64,000 nucleotides of DNA from an uncultured Clostridia bacterium (GCA_934129895.1 CAKOWY010000003.1:51714-115713); one strand, 5' to 3'. Counted from the stretch's first letter, positions 8,301 to 16,114 are shown. The notes: a model not told the origin generated them from the sequence alone. Numbers and translations are program-made.

Positions 8301-11056
8301 AAATATTGTGGAATCATATATTCTGGTAATTCTTTATTTATTGATTCTTTCAACAAATTTTTGTCGACTTTTTCTGATGTATAATATGCAATTAATGCAT
8401 CTCTGTTATTTACTTTTCTTTTTAAAACAACTGCTTGCTTTATTCCACTATAATTTTCTATTACGTTTTCAATTTCCCCTAATTCAATTCTAAATCCTCT
8501 AATTTTAACTTGGAAATCGGTTCTTCCAAGATGAACAATATCTCCACTTTCTTTATAATATGCTAAATCATTTGTATTATATATTGTTTTCCCATTAAAT
8601 GGATTTTTTACGAACTTTTCATTTGTTAACTCTTCTCTATTTAAGTACCCTTTTGAAACACCATTTCCACCAATATAAAGTTCACCTGGTATTCCAAATG
8701 GTAATAATTTGCAATTTTTATTTAAAATATAACATTGTGTATTAGCAATTGGATATCCTATTGTTATTTCTTTTTCATTTGTTAATTCTTTTACTGTTGA
8801 CCAAATTGTTGTTTCTGTCGGTCCATACATATTAAATATTTTTGCTTTTGTGTTTTTTTGCATTTTACATAACAGTTTATTTCCAATTGATTCTCCTCCA
8901 ACTAAAATTTCTGTCAAGTTCTTTATAAACTCTAAATTATTTTTTTCTGCAAATATTGTTGAATATCTTGATGGAGTTGTTTGTATCATATTTACTTTAT
9001 TTTTTAGGCATAATTCATTTAACAATACTGGCATATTTTGTTCCTCTTCATTAGCAATTACTAATGTCATTCCAGATGTTAATGCTCCCCATATTTCTAA
9101 TCCAAATATATCAAAACAAATAGTTGTTACAGATACCATTGTTTTTTGTGAATTAAAGTCTATTATCTTTTTTATTCCATTTATAAAATTGCATAAATTT
9201 TTATTTGTTACCATTACTCCTTTTGGTTTTCCTGTAGAACCTGATGTATAAATAACATACGCTAATGTATTTGGATCAATTTTTGTTTTTATATTCTCAT
9301 TTTCACTATTATATATATGATTTTCTTTTATACCTATATTAATTTTTAAACAATCATCCAAACTTACTTTATCTGTATTTTCATTTACTAAAATAACCTT
9401 TGTACTACTATTTTCAATCATATATTTTATTCTATCAATTGGATATTCTGGATCTATTGGTAAATAAGTTGCACCACATTTTAAAATTGCTATTAGTCCA
9501 ATAATCATTTCAGGTGATCTATTAACCATAATTCCAACAATATCTTCTTGATTTATATCATTTTTCATTAATTCTCTTGCTAATTGATTTGCTCTTCTAT
9601 TTAACTCAAAATAAGTCATTTTCTCTTCATTACTAACAATAGCAATCTTATTTGGTGTATTAATTACTTGTTTTTCAAAATATTCTATAATAGTTTTCTC
9701 TTCATCATATTCCAAATCTGTTTTATTAAATTCCACAAGCAATTTTTCTTTTTCATCTGGAGTAACAATATCAATCTGACTAAGCTTTACATCTTCGTTT
9801 GAAATTACTTGTTTCATAATATTTAATATTCTTTTGTGAATATTTGAAATATCTTCTGAATTATAAATACTTGTTTTATAATCATAAGCAACATTCAAAT
9901 TTCCAGTATCATTCAAATCATAAATTTGAATATCAATATTATCTGCACAACATCCATTAAATGTCCATTCTGTTTCATATTCAATATTTCCTTCGTTTTG
10001 TTTTGCATTTGTAATTTGATATGATAACAAAATATTATATAAATTTGGAATGCTTTTATTTTCTTTTCTTAGCTCTTCTAATAAACTTTGATATGAATAT
10101 TTTTGATGTTTCAACATATCCATAGAATCTCTTGATATATTTTTTACAAATTCCTTAAATTCTATATCTTCATTAAGATTAATCTTAAATGGAATCATAT
10201 TTATAAACATTCCAGCAGCATTCTTTTCTTTAAAATTAGTTCTGTTTAAAATAGGTGTGCCTATAACAAATTCATCTAAATTTGAAATTTCACCAATATA
10301 TATTGCAGATACTGCCATAAAGAAGTTATATAATGATATTTTATTTTCTTTACAATAATTTTTTATTTTTGTTACATTTTCTTTTGAAATTTCATATTGT
10401 TTTCTCTCTCCAGTAGGATCTGTTTCGTCAATATCTCCCTTTACACTTCCTGGTATTCTTGCAATTTCTGGAATAGTTTTAAATCTATCTATCCAATATT
10501 TTTTATCTTTGTTAAATTTTTCACTTTTTTGGTATTCTTGCTCTGATTTAATATAGTCTATATAAGAATATATAGCCTTTGTTTCAACTTCTTTATTTTG
10601 AATTAATTCTGAATAAGTCTTTATAATGTCATTACAAATAAGCGCTAATGTCCACGCGTCTGAAATTAGATGGTGTATATTAAGCATAAAAGCCCCTTTT
10701 CCATCTATAAATTTAAAGATATAAAATTTAAATAATTTTGAATTCTCTAATTGAAATTTTGTTTTTATAATTCTGTTTCTTTCTTCTTCTAGCTGATTTT
10801 TGCCCGCAATATTAATAGTGTCTATCTGAATTTCTTTTTTTTCAGATAACACCTGTTCAACATTTCCATTATTCAATTTAAACTCTAGCCAGAAATTATC
10901 ATGTTTTTTGCACACAATTTGTATAGATTCTTTTAGTTTTTCGAAATCTACCTTTTCATTAATTATTGCTGTTCCGCAAATAGAATTTACTGAACTACCT
11001 TTATAATATTGTTCAGTAACCCAAATTGATTTTTGAGAATAGGTTAGTTCTTTCAT
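5300..11056 (-). CDS. Non-ribosomal peptide synthetase, modules C-A-PCP-C-A (frameshifted before its end)
   Basis: 1918 codons in this frame. Domains: C1 (about 1-430; HHLISDAW, His128/His129/Asp133, an HHxxxDA active site), A1 (450-950; TSGSTGKPKG, YGPTETT, NGKIDRK), PCP1 (ELGGDSLTA), C2 (1060-1480; HHIIMDG), A2 (from about 1500; TSGSTGKPKG, YGPTETY). A1 pocket residues aligned by eye to GrsA read D-I-L-Q-L-G-M-I-W-K, one residue from the known glycine code; A2 reads D-I-Y-Q-T-T-G-Y-C-K, which I cannot assign. After RIEL the frame runs into unrelated residues and stops; one surplus base near 5370 explains this, and the next frame continues A2-PCP-R. Whole enzyme: C-A-T-C-A-T-R, the layout of gut clostridial synthetases that release dipeptide aldehydes which can cyclise to pyrazinones. 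An N-terminal C domain suggests N-acylation of the first residue (inference). No phosphopantetheinyl transferase or MbtH is nearby. Confidence 0.93.
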   Translation of the reverse strand: MKELTYSQKSIWVTEQYYKGSSVNSICGTAIINEKVDFEKLKESIQIVCKKHDNFWLEFKLNNGNVEQVLSEKKEIQIDTINIAGKNQLEEERNRIIKTKFQLENSKLFKFYIFKFIDGKGAFMLNIHHLISDAWTLALICNDIIKTYSELIQNKEVETKAIYSYIDYIKSEQEYQKSEKFNKDKKYWIDRFKTIPEIARIPGSVKGDIDETDPTGERKQYEISKENVTKIKNYCKENKISLYNFFMAVSAIYIGEISNLDEFVIGTPILNRTNFKEKNAAGMFINMIPFKINLNEDIEFKEFVKNISRDSMDMLKHQKYSYQSLLEELRKENKSIPNLYNILLSYQITNAKQNEGNIEYETEWTFNGCCADNIDIQIYDLNDTGNLNVAYDYKTSIYNSEDISNIHKRILNIMKQVISNEDVKLSQIDIVTPDEKEKLLVEFNKTDLEYDEEKTIIEYFEKQVINTPNKIAIVSNEEKMTYFELNRRANQLARELMKNDINQEDIVGIMVNRSPEMIIGLIAILKCGATYLPIDPEYPIDRIKYMIENSSTKVILVNENTDKVSLDDCLKINIGIKENHIYNSENENIKTKIDPNTLAYVIYTSGSTGKPKGVMVTNKNLCNFINGIKKIIDFNSQKTMVSVTTICFDIFGLEIWGALTSGMTLVIANEEEQNMPVLLNELCLKNKVNMIQTTPSRYSTIFAEKNNLEFIKNLTEILVGGESIGNKLLCKMQKNTKAKIFNMYGPTETTIWSTVKELTNEKEITIGYPIANTQCYILNKNCKLLPFGIPGELYIGGNGVSKGYLNREELTNEKFVKNPFNGKTIYNTNDLAYYKESGDIVHLGRTDFQVKIRGFRIELGEIENVIENYSGIKQAVVLKRKVNNRDALIAYYTSEKVDKNLLKESINKELPEYMIPQYFIQLEKFPYTLNGKIDRKSLPDPEFKGNNKKAIKPRNEIDKELIKIIEKMLQVTNVGINNTLLELGGDSLTAITLSTKILSKFNVQINIKDLLSNYTIKDMSDYIKQNRTNNTLKIKIEKAPIQESYPLSSAQKRIYYNVKMIGDNNIVYNMPWAMIIDEILDKDKVQNVFEKIINRHSTLRTSFVVENESVVQKVEDKVKFNIDTYQNSESEIQDIVNTFSKPFELEKAPLFRVEMHYIDNKKTLLLLDTHHIIMDGTALNNLVIEFNRLYNGEDLKNIPIQYKDYAVWENEYNNSSLIKTQEDYWVNKFKDCSFSQLNLPYDYKVPTLRSYNGKKIINVIDEKLFRKMERYAKKLGVSPYMFFVSILFVILYKYTGQDDINIGSPIANRDRNETKRMFGMFVNNIVLRGKIDSEKTFEEFLIEIKEQLLEDLTYQPYPFDMLIKKLKVDTDASRNPLFDVMFTYQNKQETFLKINDKEAQVVSINNKISKFNLSLEIQPKTHSINIEYCTDLFKKETIENLFENYMNTIDYIMRNTNSKIKEIQILSAKEKNKILYGFNNTYKEYPEKTFSTLFEEQVNKTPDKIALVFEDKKLTYKELNEKANSLAYYLRNVKQVKREDAIGVMVNRSLEMIIAILGIMKAGGTYIPIDPNYPEERINYMLEEASASILLTCKKIAKKMNYKNQIIVDLDNNDIYGLPNENIKNINSLNDLLYIIFTSGSTGKPKGVMQKHKTLVNFANYCNDYVGYLKNPQDQAIVSISTVSFDIFSYEALIPLQRGVKVVIANEDEQTTPKLLNDVIIKNNVTATQATPSVMQIFVNDIENIPSLKDLKYLTLTGEQVPIALVKKLKSLANITIYDGYGPTETYYCTLTEVKDDFITIGKPFYNDQMYILDKDLQPVPVGVVGEIYISGDGLARGYLNNLELTSKSFVKNPFIKDTLMYKSGDLGRYLDDGNIICLGRSDNQIKIRGLRIELRRNRKFNFKISKYRKSSSFKTNC

Positions 11057-11096
11057 TTTTTTACATCCTTTTATTTTGAGTTTTCAACACTTTATC

Positions 11097-11126
11097 ATTA
11101 TAGCATATTTTAACAAATTATGTCAA
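11097..11126 (-). promoter_or_regulatory. Consensus housekeeping promoter of the NRPS gene
   Basis: On the minus strand a perfect TTGACA (11121-11126) is separated by 18 bp from a perfect TATAAT (11097-11102), with a TG one base before the -10. The expected start lies about 33 nt before the AAAGGATG ribosome binding site and ATG. No operator is evident, so control may be post-transcriptional or through the coupled kinase. Confidence 0.85.
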
Positions 11127-11140
11127 ATTTTTTTATGCAA

Positions 11141-11170
11141 AAAAAAGATGAATTTTACATTCATCTTTTT
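11141..11170 (-). terminator. Terminator of the cmk-HD transcript
   Basis: A 12-bp stem (11142-11153 with 11159-11170), 5-nt loop, and a run of U on the minus strand follow the stop of the HD gene and separate it from the NRPS promoter. Confidence 0.8.
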
Positions 11171-11175
11171 CCTTT

Positions 11176-11730
11176 CTATGTGTTAAAAAAGTATGTAGCC
11201 TCTAAATCCGCTTCAAACATAAGAAGAGCTAATGGATATTTTGTATATGCAATTCCTATTGTTCCATATTGCTCCTTTGGCTCTGTAAATCCCATGTGCC
11301 AACGGATTGCATATTTTTCTTCACTTGTAAGTTTCATATATTCTGTTATCATCATAACTGATTTTTCACCATGTCCATAAGGAATTGTATCTTCTACCGT
11401 GTAATATGGTACTTTTTCCCATACCCCTAAAGCATTTTTTGCATTTCTATAATCAATTTTATAAAAATTTGCTTTACATAAGTCATGTAATAATGGAACT
11501 ATTTTTAATGTATCTTCTGGTATGTTTAATTCAATTGGTGCATTTTTTACTTTTTCTTGTAAAATTTCATATACTTTCAAACTATGTTCTACAAGTCCAC
11601 CTGCATGATCTCCATGAAATCTTGTACTTGCAGGTGCAGTAAAAAAATCTGTACTTTCAATAAATTTTATCAAATCATCTATTCCTTCTCTTTTTACACT
11701 TTTTAATATTCTTAAAAATTCATCTTTCAT
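11176..11730 (-). CDS. HD-domain protein (putative phosphohydrolase)
   Basis: 184 aa from the ATG at 11730, chosen because AAAGGA lies 7 nt upstream and the cmk stop is 4 nt upstream; a longer reading from a TTG inside cmk lacks a ribosome binding site. HD superfamily residues: His in FHGDHAGGLVEHS (about 33-45) and the HD pair in LLHDLCKANFY (about 80). A later RWHMGF also carries a candidate metal ligand. HD proteins are metal-dependent phosphohydrolases acting on nucleotides or RNA ends; the substrate here is unknown. Cotranscribed with cmk. Confidence 0.75.
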   Translation of the reverse strand: MKDEFLRILKSVKREGIDDLIKFIESTDFFTAPASTRFHGDHAGGLVEHSLKVYEILQEKVKNAPIELNIPEDTLKIVPLLHDLCKANFYKIDYRNAKNALGVWEKVPYYTVEDTIPYGHGEKSVMMITEYMKLTSEEKYAIRWHMGFTEPKEQYGTIGIAYTKYPLALLMFEADLEATYFFNT

Positions 11731-11734
11731 TTTA

Positions 11735-12418
11735 TTATCCTTTACTATTTTTCTTTTTTTCAATTACAATATCTTTTATTTTTTTTACAACATCATCTAT
11801 TTTCATATTACTTGAATCTATATATATAGCATCTTCAGCTTGTTTTAAAGGTGCTACTGGACTTGTTTTATCATTATAATCTCTAAATTTAATATTTTCT
11901 ACAATTTCATCAAATGATATATTTATTCCCTTCTCAATATTCTGTCTTAATCTTCTTTTTGCTCTTTCTTCTGGAGTAGCATCTAAATATATTTTTACTT
12001 CTGCATTTGGAAAGACATTTGTTCCAATATCTCTTCCTTCCATAATTACTTCTTTTCCTTCTGCAACTTTTCTAGATAAGTTTGTAATATTCTCTCTTAT
12101 TTCTACAACATGTGAAACCTGAGATACAAATTCATTAACTTCTTTTTCTCTTATCAATTTAGTTACATTTTCTCCATTTAAAAAGACTTGATCAACATTG
12201 TTTCTTTCTTTTTTAAATTCTATCTTTATTGTTTTTAATAATTCTTTTATTTTTTCTGTATCTTGTAAACCTATATTGTTTCTTAGCATATTCAATGTAA
12301 CACATCTATACATTGCACCTGTATCAATACTTATTAAATTTAACTCTTGTGCTACCTTTTTGGTTACTGTTCCTTTTCCACTTCCGGCAGGTCCGTCAAC
12401 TGCTACTACAAATCCCAT
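11735..12418 (-). CDS. cmk: Cytidylate kinase
   Basis: 227 aa from the ATG at 12418 (a GTG directly in front is the other option). It phosphorylates CMP and dCMP. The P-loop is GPAGSGKGT near the N-terminus; MEGRDIGTNVFP and the lid segment RRLRQ are standard Cmk motifs, and DYNDKTSP is typical. Length is normal. The strong Shine-Dalgarno AAGGAGG is not next to the start; it lies 36 nt upstream, separated by a 9-bp hairpin (see separate entry). Confidence 0.95.
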   Translation of the reverse strand: MGFVVAVDGPAGSGKGTVTKKVAQELNLISIDTGAMYRCVTLNMLRNNIGLQDTEKIKELLKTIKIEFKKERNNVDQVFLNGENVTKLIREKEVNEFVSQVSHVVEIRENITNLSRKVAEGKEVIMEGRDIGTNVFPNAEVKIYLDATPEERAKRRLRQNIEKGINISFDEIVENIKFRDYNDKTSPVAPLKQAEDAIYIDSSNMKIDDVVKKIKDIVIEKKKNSKG

Positions 12419-12460
12419 CACATTTTTTGTACTAAAACTATATTTTAATACATCCTCCTT
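12419..12460 (-). promoter_or_regulatory. Split ribosome binding site with intervening hairpin before cmk
   Basis: Reading the mRNA: AAGGAGG, AU, a 9-bp stem with one G-U pair (12443-12451 with 12429-12437), 5-nt loop, then ten nucleotides (AAAAAAUGUG) and AUG. No other Shine-Dalgarno precedes the start. If the stem folds, the effective distance falls to about 12 nt. The same layout precedes fabI at 41695-41737. Confidence 0.6.
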
Positions 12461-12482
12461 TTCTACATCTTTAACCTAATTT

Positions 12483-13889
12483 TTATTCTGCTTTTGTCAA
12501 AATAAATGCTGTTGAAATATATCTTGTTCTATGAGTACCTGATCTATCTACTGGATCATTAATAACCTCATTATTTACAAACATTGCTGTAGATGTTCCT
12601 CCATCTAAATTTGCAGCATTATATGCTCCATATCTTTGCATAATTTCAATTAAGTCATTTATTGTTGCTCCAGGTCTTGTTACTGTTCTTCCATCTACTA
12701 CTAAAAATAGAACTATTCCATCTTGTCTTTGTCCAATTGCTGTTCTAGGTGCTGTTCCCCAGCCTCCATTTCCTGAAACATTTACAGCTTTTCCATTTAT
12801 AATCAAAAATGGTCCAAATGTTACTGCATCCCTTATATTTAATTCTTTAGCTTTTGCAACTGTCATTTTTCCTACTACAAGTTTATTTTCTTTTGAAAAT
12901 CCTATTAATCCACCTTGACCAGAATATGATTTTGATGTTATTAATTTTCCACCAGAAAATGTTATTCCTACTGGTGTAGAACCATTGCTCTTTCCTCCAG
13001 CATCTTCAAATCCACCACCATTTATAGCTATAAGTGCATCATTTTCTTTTGCCATTGTTGTTAAATACTGCCCTGATGAACCTATACTTTTTGAATAAAC
13101 TGTTTTTACTCTAGAAGGATCATATATTGCTGCTAAATATCCACTATATCCTTTACCTGATATTTCTATTATTTTATAATCATCATTATTAGGATCTTTT
13201 TCTAAGATTTGTCTTTCATATTCGTTTGCATATTTTATTTCATTTTCTAATTGTTGATCTTTTTTTACAATTACTGTCAGTGATGTATCAGTAATTTCAT
13301 TTGTATCTTCAACTTTATTATTATTTAAAACTGAATTTATTGTATCTTCATCATAAAACCATGTTGCTAAATATTGATGTGACATTGTTGTCATTGCACT
13401 TGTTATTAACCAATCTCTAAATCCAGAATATGGTCCATATAATAAAAATCCCAATGCTGTCATTCCCATTATGCCCAATATTATTAATGTTACTAGTATT
13501 CGTATCCAAATTTTATTTTTTTTGCTTTTCATTCTTCTCTTTTTTATTAATTTTTCTACATTTATTTCTTCTGTTTTTTTCTCTTCCTTTTTTTCGTTTT
13601 GCAAAGCTTTTGGTAATTCATTCTCATCCATTAGCTCATTTGTTTCTTTTTTTTCTCTCAATGCTTTAGGAAGTTCATTTTCTTTTTCTAAATATTCGTC
13701 TTTTACATTTATTATTTTTCCAGTTACTTTTGTTTCTTTTTTTACTGCTTTTTTCTTTGCTTTTGATTTATTTTTTGAATTTGAATTATTCTTTTTTGTT
13801 TTTTTATACATCATTTGAATTTCTTCTGGTCTATAATTTTTTGACTGTCTTTGCATGCTTTTAGGTAATTCTTTTTCCAGGTTTGGCAT
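12483..13889 (-). CDS. Membrane-anchored phosphodiester glycosidase (NAGPA-like) protein
   Basis: 468 aa from the ATG at 13889, chosen for AAAGGAG 7 nt upstream; an upstream ATG-frame extension lacks a site. About 125 cytoplasmic residues rich in Lys/Glu/Asn come first and contain ELPK repeats, then one transmembrane segment (about residues 128-148), then an extracytoplasmic region whose C-terminal ~200 residues match the phosphodiester glycosidase domain: AINGGGFEDAGG, PVGITFSGGKL, PRTAIGQ, LVVDGR and NLDGGTSTAMFV. Relatives cleave N-acetylglucosamine-1-phosphate phosphodiesters or act on exopolysaccharide; the substrate here is unknown, with wall polymers likely. The downstream gap to cmk is 61 bp, so they may share a transcript. 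Confidence 0.85.
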   Translation of the reverse strand: MPNLEKELPKSMQRQSKNYRPEEIQMMYKKTKKNNSNSKNKSKAKKKAVKKETKVTGKIINVKDEYLEKENELPKALREKKETNELMDENELPKALQNEKKEEKKTEEINVEKLIKKRRMKSKKNKIWIRILVTLIILGIMGMTALGFLLYGPYSGFRDWLITSAMTTMSHQYLATWFYDEDTINSVLNNNKVEDTNEITDTSLTVIVKKDQQLENEIKYANEYERQILEKDPNNDDYKIIEISGKGYSGYLAAIYDPSRVKTVYSKSIGSSGQYLTTMAKENDALIAINGGGFEDAGGKSNGSTPVGITFSGGKLITSKSYSGQGGLIGFSKENKLVVGKMTVAKAKELNIRDAVTFGPFLIINGKAVNVSGNGGWGTAPRTAIGQRQDGIVLFLVVDGRTVTRPGATINDLIEIMQRYGAYNAANLDGGTSTAMFVNNEVINDPVDRSGTHRTRYISTAFILTKAE

Positions 13890-13955
13890 ATATTTACTCC
13901 TTTCAGGAAATATTTTTTTCACATACCAATATATTTTATAAGAAAACAAAAAAAA

Positions 13956-13974
13956 TAGCAAGTCATTCTTGCTA
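13956..13974 (-). terminator. Terminator after the SigH-like gene
   Basis: A 7-bp stem TAGCAAG/CTTGCTA around a 5-nt loop, with T-rich sequence on the minus-strand side. The same stem recurs downstream of aspS-side genes at 53806-53828. Confidence 0.7.
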
Positions 13975-14003
13975 CTTTTTTCGACAGTTTTCTTAATTTT
14001 ATT

Positions 14004-14648
14004 TTAAAACTCTATACTCTCCTTTATTTTATTTGCTTTTTTCTTTATTCTTTGTATTGCTGTATCAACAGATTTTACTTTTGTATTTAATTTTTCTGCA
14101 ATCCTAGCATAAGATTGCCCTTTTTCATATTCATATAATACAGCTAATTCATAATCACTTAAATTTTCTCTTATTTTATTTCCTATTGTTTTTACATATT
14201 CTTGATTAACTATTATATCAGAAGGATCATCTTCTGTTTTTAAATCTACAACCTCTAGTTTATCCATATCATCATTATCATCATAAGCTGCAGAATTTAA
14301 TGATATAGATGAGTTTAATGGTATATGTTTTTGTCTATTTGAATTTTTTACTGCTGTTATTAGCTGTCTTTCTATACACATATTCGCAAATGTTTTAAAA
14401 GAATTTTGTTTTTGAGTATCAAAAGATTTTACTGCTTTGTATAGTCCAATCATTCCTTCTTGAACCATATCTTCTCTTTCTGCTCCAACCATAAAAAATT
14501 TATTAGCTTTCATATTAACAATATCATTATATCTTTCTATTAGACAATCTAATGCCAATTTATCTTCGTTCTTGATATTTTCTATTAATTTTTCATCAGT
14601 CATTTGTGTATATTGGTTATCATTAATTGAAAACATTTTTTCTTCCAT
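14004..14648 (-). CDS. sigH: RNA polymerase sigma factor, SigH-like (sigma-30)
   Basis: 214 aa from the ATG at 14648; the GTG further up lies inside the GTGGAGGAC ribosome binding site and is rejected. Region 2 is clear: GAEREDMVQEGMIGLYKAV, then FKTFANMCIERQLITAV, and a region 4 helix-turn-helix QSYARIAEKLNTKVKSVDTAIQRIKKK. The GAEREDMVQEG form is characteristic of SigH, which in Bacillus and Clostridium directs early stationary-phase and sporulation genes. In many Bacillota sigH sits just before rpmG-secE-nusG; here that block is about 46 kb away. It has its own perfect promoter. Confidence 0.8.
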   Translation of the reverse strand: MEEKMFSINDNQYTQMTDEKLIENIKNEDKLALDCLIERYNDIVNMKANKFFMVGAEREDMVQEGMIGLYKAVKSFDTQKQNSFKTFANMCIERQLITAVKNSNRQKHIPLNSSISLNSAAYDDNDDMDKLEVVDLKTEDDPSDIIVNQEYVKTIGNKIRENLSDYELAVLYEYEKGQSYARIAEKLNTKVKSVDTAIQRIKKKANKIKESIEF

Positions 14649-14681
14649 TAATATTATGTCCTCCACTTTTTAGATATTCTC

Positions 14682-14710
14682 ATTATAGCTTCAAATCCTT
14701 TTACTGTCAA
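14682..14710 (-). promoter_or_regulatory. Consensus promoter of the SigH-like gene
   Basis: TTGACA (14705-14710), 17-bp spacer and TATAAT (14682-14687) on the minus strand, all exact. The -35 box overlaps the stop codon of murI. Confidence 0.85.
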
Positions 14711-15471
14711 GAATTTTTCATTATATTTTCAGCAATTCTTTCAAATTGTTCTTCTTTTTTTGTTAAATGAATTTTTATTACTCCCTTTCTATTTTCATTA
14801 CATATTTTATTTTTTTTAAGTTGATTTTTCAAATGTTTAGCTACTGTAACTCCTGTATTTATCAGTTCCACCTCATATCCTAATTCTTCTTTTATTATTT
14901 CTTCATATACTGGAAAATGTGTGCATCCTAATATAATTTTATTTATCTTTTTCTCTTTAAAGTTTTTCATATATTCTTTTATTACATTTCTTCCTTCTGT
15001 ACTTCTTGCTCTTCCTTCTTCGGCAATCGTTGCAAGCATAGGACACGCCTTATTTATTACAATAATTTCTGGCATTTTTTCTTTTAATTTACTTTCCCAT
15101 GCTCCACTTCTTATTGTTCCTTCTGTTGCAATTACACCTATTTCTTTATATTTTTTTTGTTTTATATAATTTACTGTTGGTTCAATTATTCCTATAATTG
15201 GAATTGAAAACTCTTCTCTTAATTTTTCAATTGCTTGACTTGTAGCTGTGCCACATGCAATAACAATTATTTTTACATTATATTTTAAAAGTTTTTTCAC
15301 ATTTTCTTCAGCAAATTTTATAATCTCTTCTTTAGTTTTATTTCCATAAGGAAAGTTTTCAGTATCTCCTAAATAAATTATATCTTCATTTTGCAATTCT
15401 TTTCTTATTTCTTTTAATACTGTTATTCCGCCTACTCCTGAGTCAAATACTCCAATTGGTCTACTATCCAT
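14707..15471 (-). CDS. murI: Glutamate racemase
   Basis: 254 aa. It interconverts L- and D-glutamate for peptidoglycan. Signature IGVFDSGVGGITVL at the N-terminus; the two catalytic cysteines are in VIACGTATSQ (usually CNTAT) and ILGCTHFPVY. Length is normal. The ATG has an AAGGAG site about 8 nt upstream. A SigH promoter starts within its stop codon. Confidence 0.95.
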   Translation of the reverse strand: MDSRPIGVFDSGVGGITVLKEIRKELQNEDIIYLGDTENFPYGNKTKEEIIKFAEENVKKLLKYNVKIIVIACGTATSQAIEKLREEFSIPIIGIIEPTVNYIKQKKYKEIGVIATEGTIRSGAWESKLKEKMPEIIVINKACPMLATIAEEGRARSTEGRNVIKEYMKNFKEKKINKIILGCTHFPVYEEIIKEELGYEVELINTGVTVAKHLKNQLKKNKICNENRKGVIKIHLTKKEEQFERIAENIMKNS

Positions 15472-15565
15472 TTATTTTCTCCTTGTTAATTATTATTTAA
15501 AGTCACCTAATTATATACTATCTTTTCTGGTTTTTCCACATTTTATTATCAATTATTAAGATTTT

Positions 15566-15594
15566 TTCATATTATATATTAATAGGCATACGCC
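15566..15594 (+). promoter_or_regulatory. Candidate sigma-E-type sporulation promoter
   Basis: TTCATATT (15566-15573), 13-bp spacer and CATACGCC (15587-15594) resemble the mother-cell sigma-E consensus (KMATATT and CATACAnT as known for Bacillus). The -10 also lies in a small palindrome, TAGGC-N4-GCCTA. The ATG is 27 nt further on, behind AAAGGAG. Confidence 0.5.
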
Positions 15595-15620
15595 TAAATT
15601 TTGTTAAAGGAGTTTTTATT

Positions 15621-16106
15621 ATGGAATTCGATGAAAAAAGACCTGAACCAATATGTCCTATTGTTGATGTAGATGGTTTTATTGCAGATGGTAAACAATT
15701 TGATTTAGATATAACTCTAGCAAATGACCATAGAGATGTAATTTACGGAATTGTTAGAGATTGTTTTAAAGAACCTGTTAAAGATGCTGTTGTAAAACTT
15801 GTTGAAGTTGAGTATAAATATGGAAAAAAAGAATTAAAACCTGTTTCTCACACTTTCACAGATGACGATGGAGAATTCGTTTTTGGACCTCTTTGCCCCG
15901 GAAAAAAATATGCAGTTCAAATTTGGGCAAATAAAGTAAAACACATAAAAGTTTGTGCTAAATGTCATCATGAAGGTTCTTGTTTAAAAGGTGTTGACTT
16001 AGAATGTGATTATCATGATTTTCCTCATTGTGATAAAATAGAAAAACCTTGCAATAGAAGTGAAAGTAGCGATTGTGAAAGCTGTAATTCATGTTCTAAC
16101 TCTTAG
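15621..16106 (+). CDS. Small Cys/His-rich protein with carboxypeptidase-regulatory-like fold
   Basis: 161 aa, no signal peptide. Residues 45-105 (IYGIVRDCFKEPVKDAVVKL ... DDDGEFVFGPLCPGKKY) match the carboxypeptidase regulatory-like / transthyretin-type beta sandwich. The C-terminal 50 residues are rich in Cys and His (CAKCHHEGSC, LECDYHDFPHCD, then CESCNSC), suitable for metal binding or disulfide cross-links. With the sigma-E-like promoter this suggests a spore-coat-associated or stress protein, but I recognise no characterised homologue. Confidence 0.75.
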   Translation: MEFDEKRPEPICPIVDVDGFIADGKQFDLDITLANDHRDVIYGIVRDCFKEPVKDAVVKLVEVEYKYGKKELKPVSHTFTDDDGEFVFGPLCPGKKYAVQIWANKVKHIKVCAKCHHEGSCLKGVDLECDYHDFPHCDKIEKPCNRSESSDCESCNSCSNS

Positions 16107-16114
16107 GTTTTATG

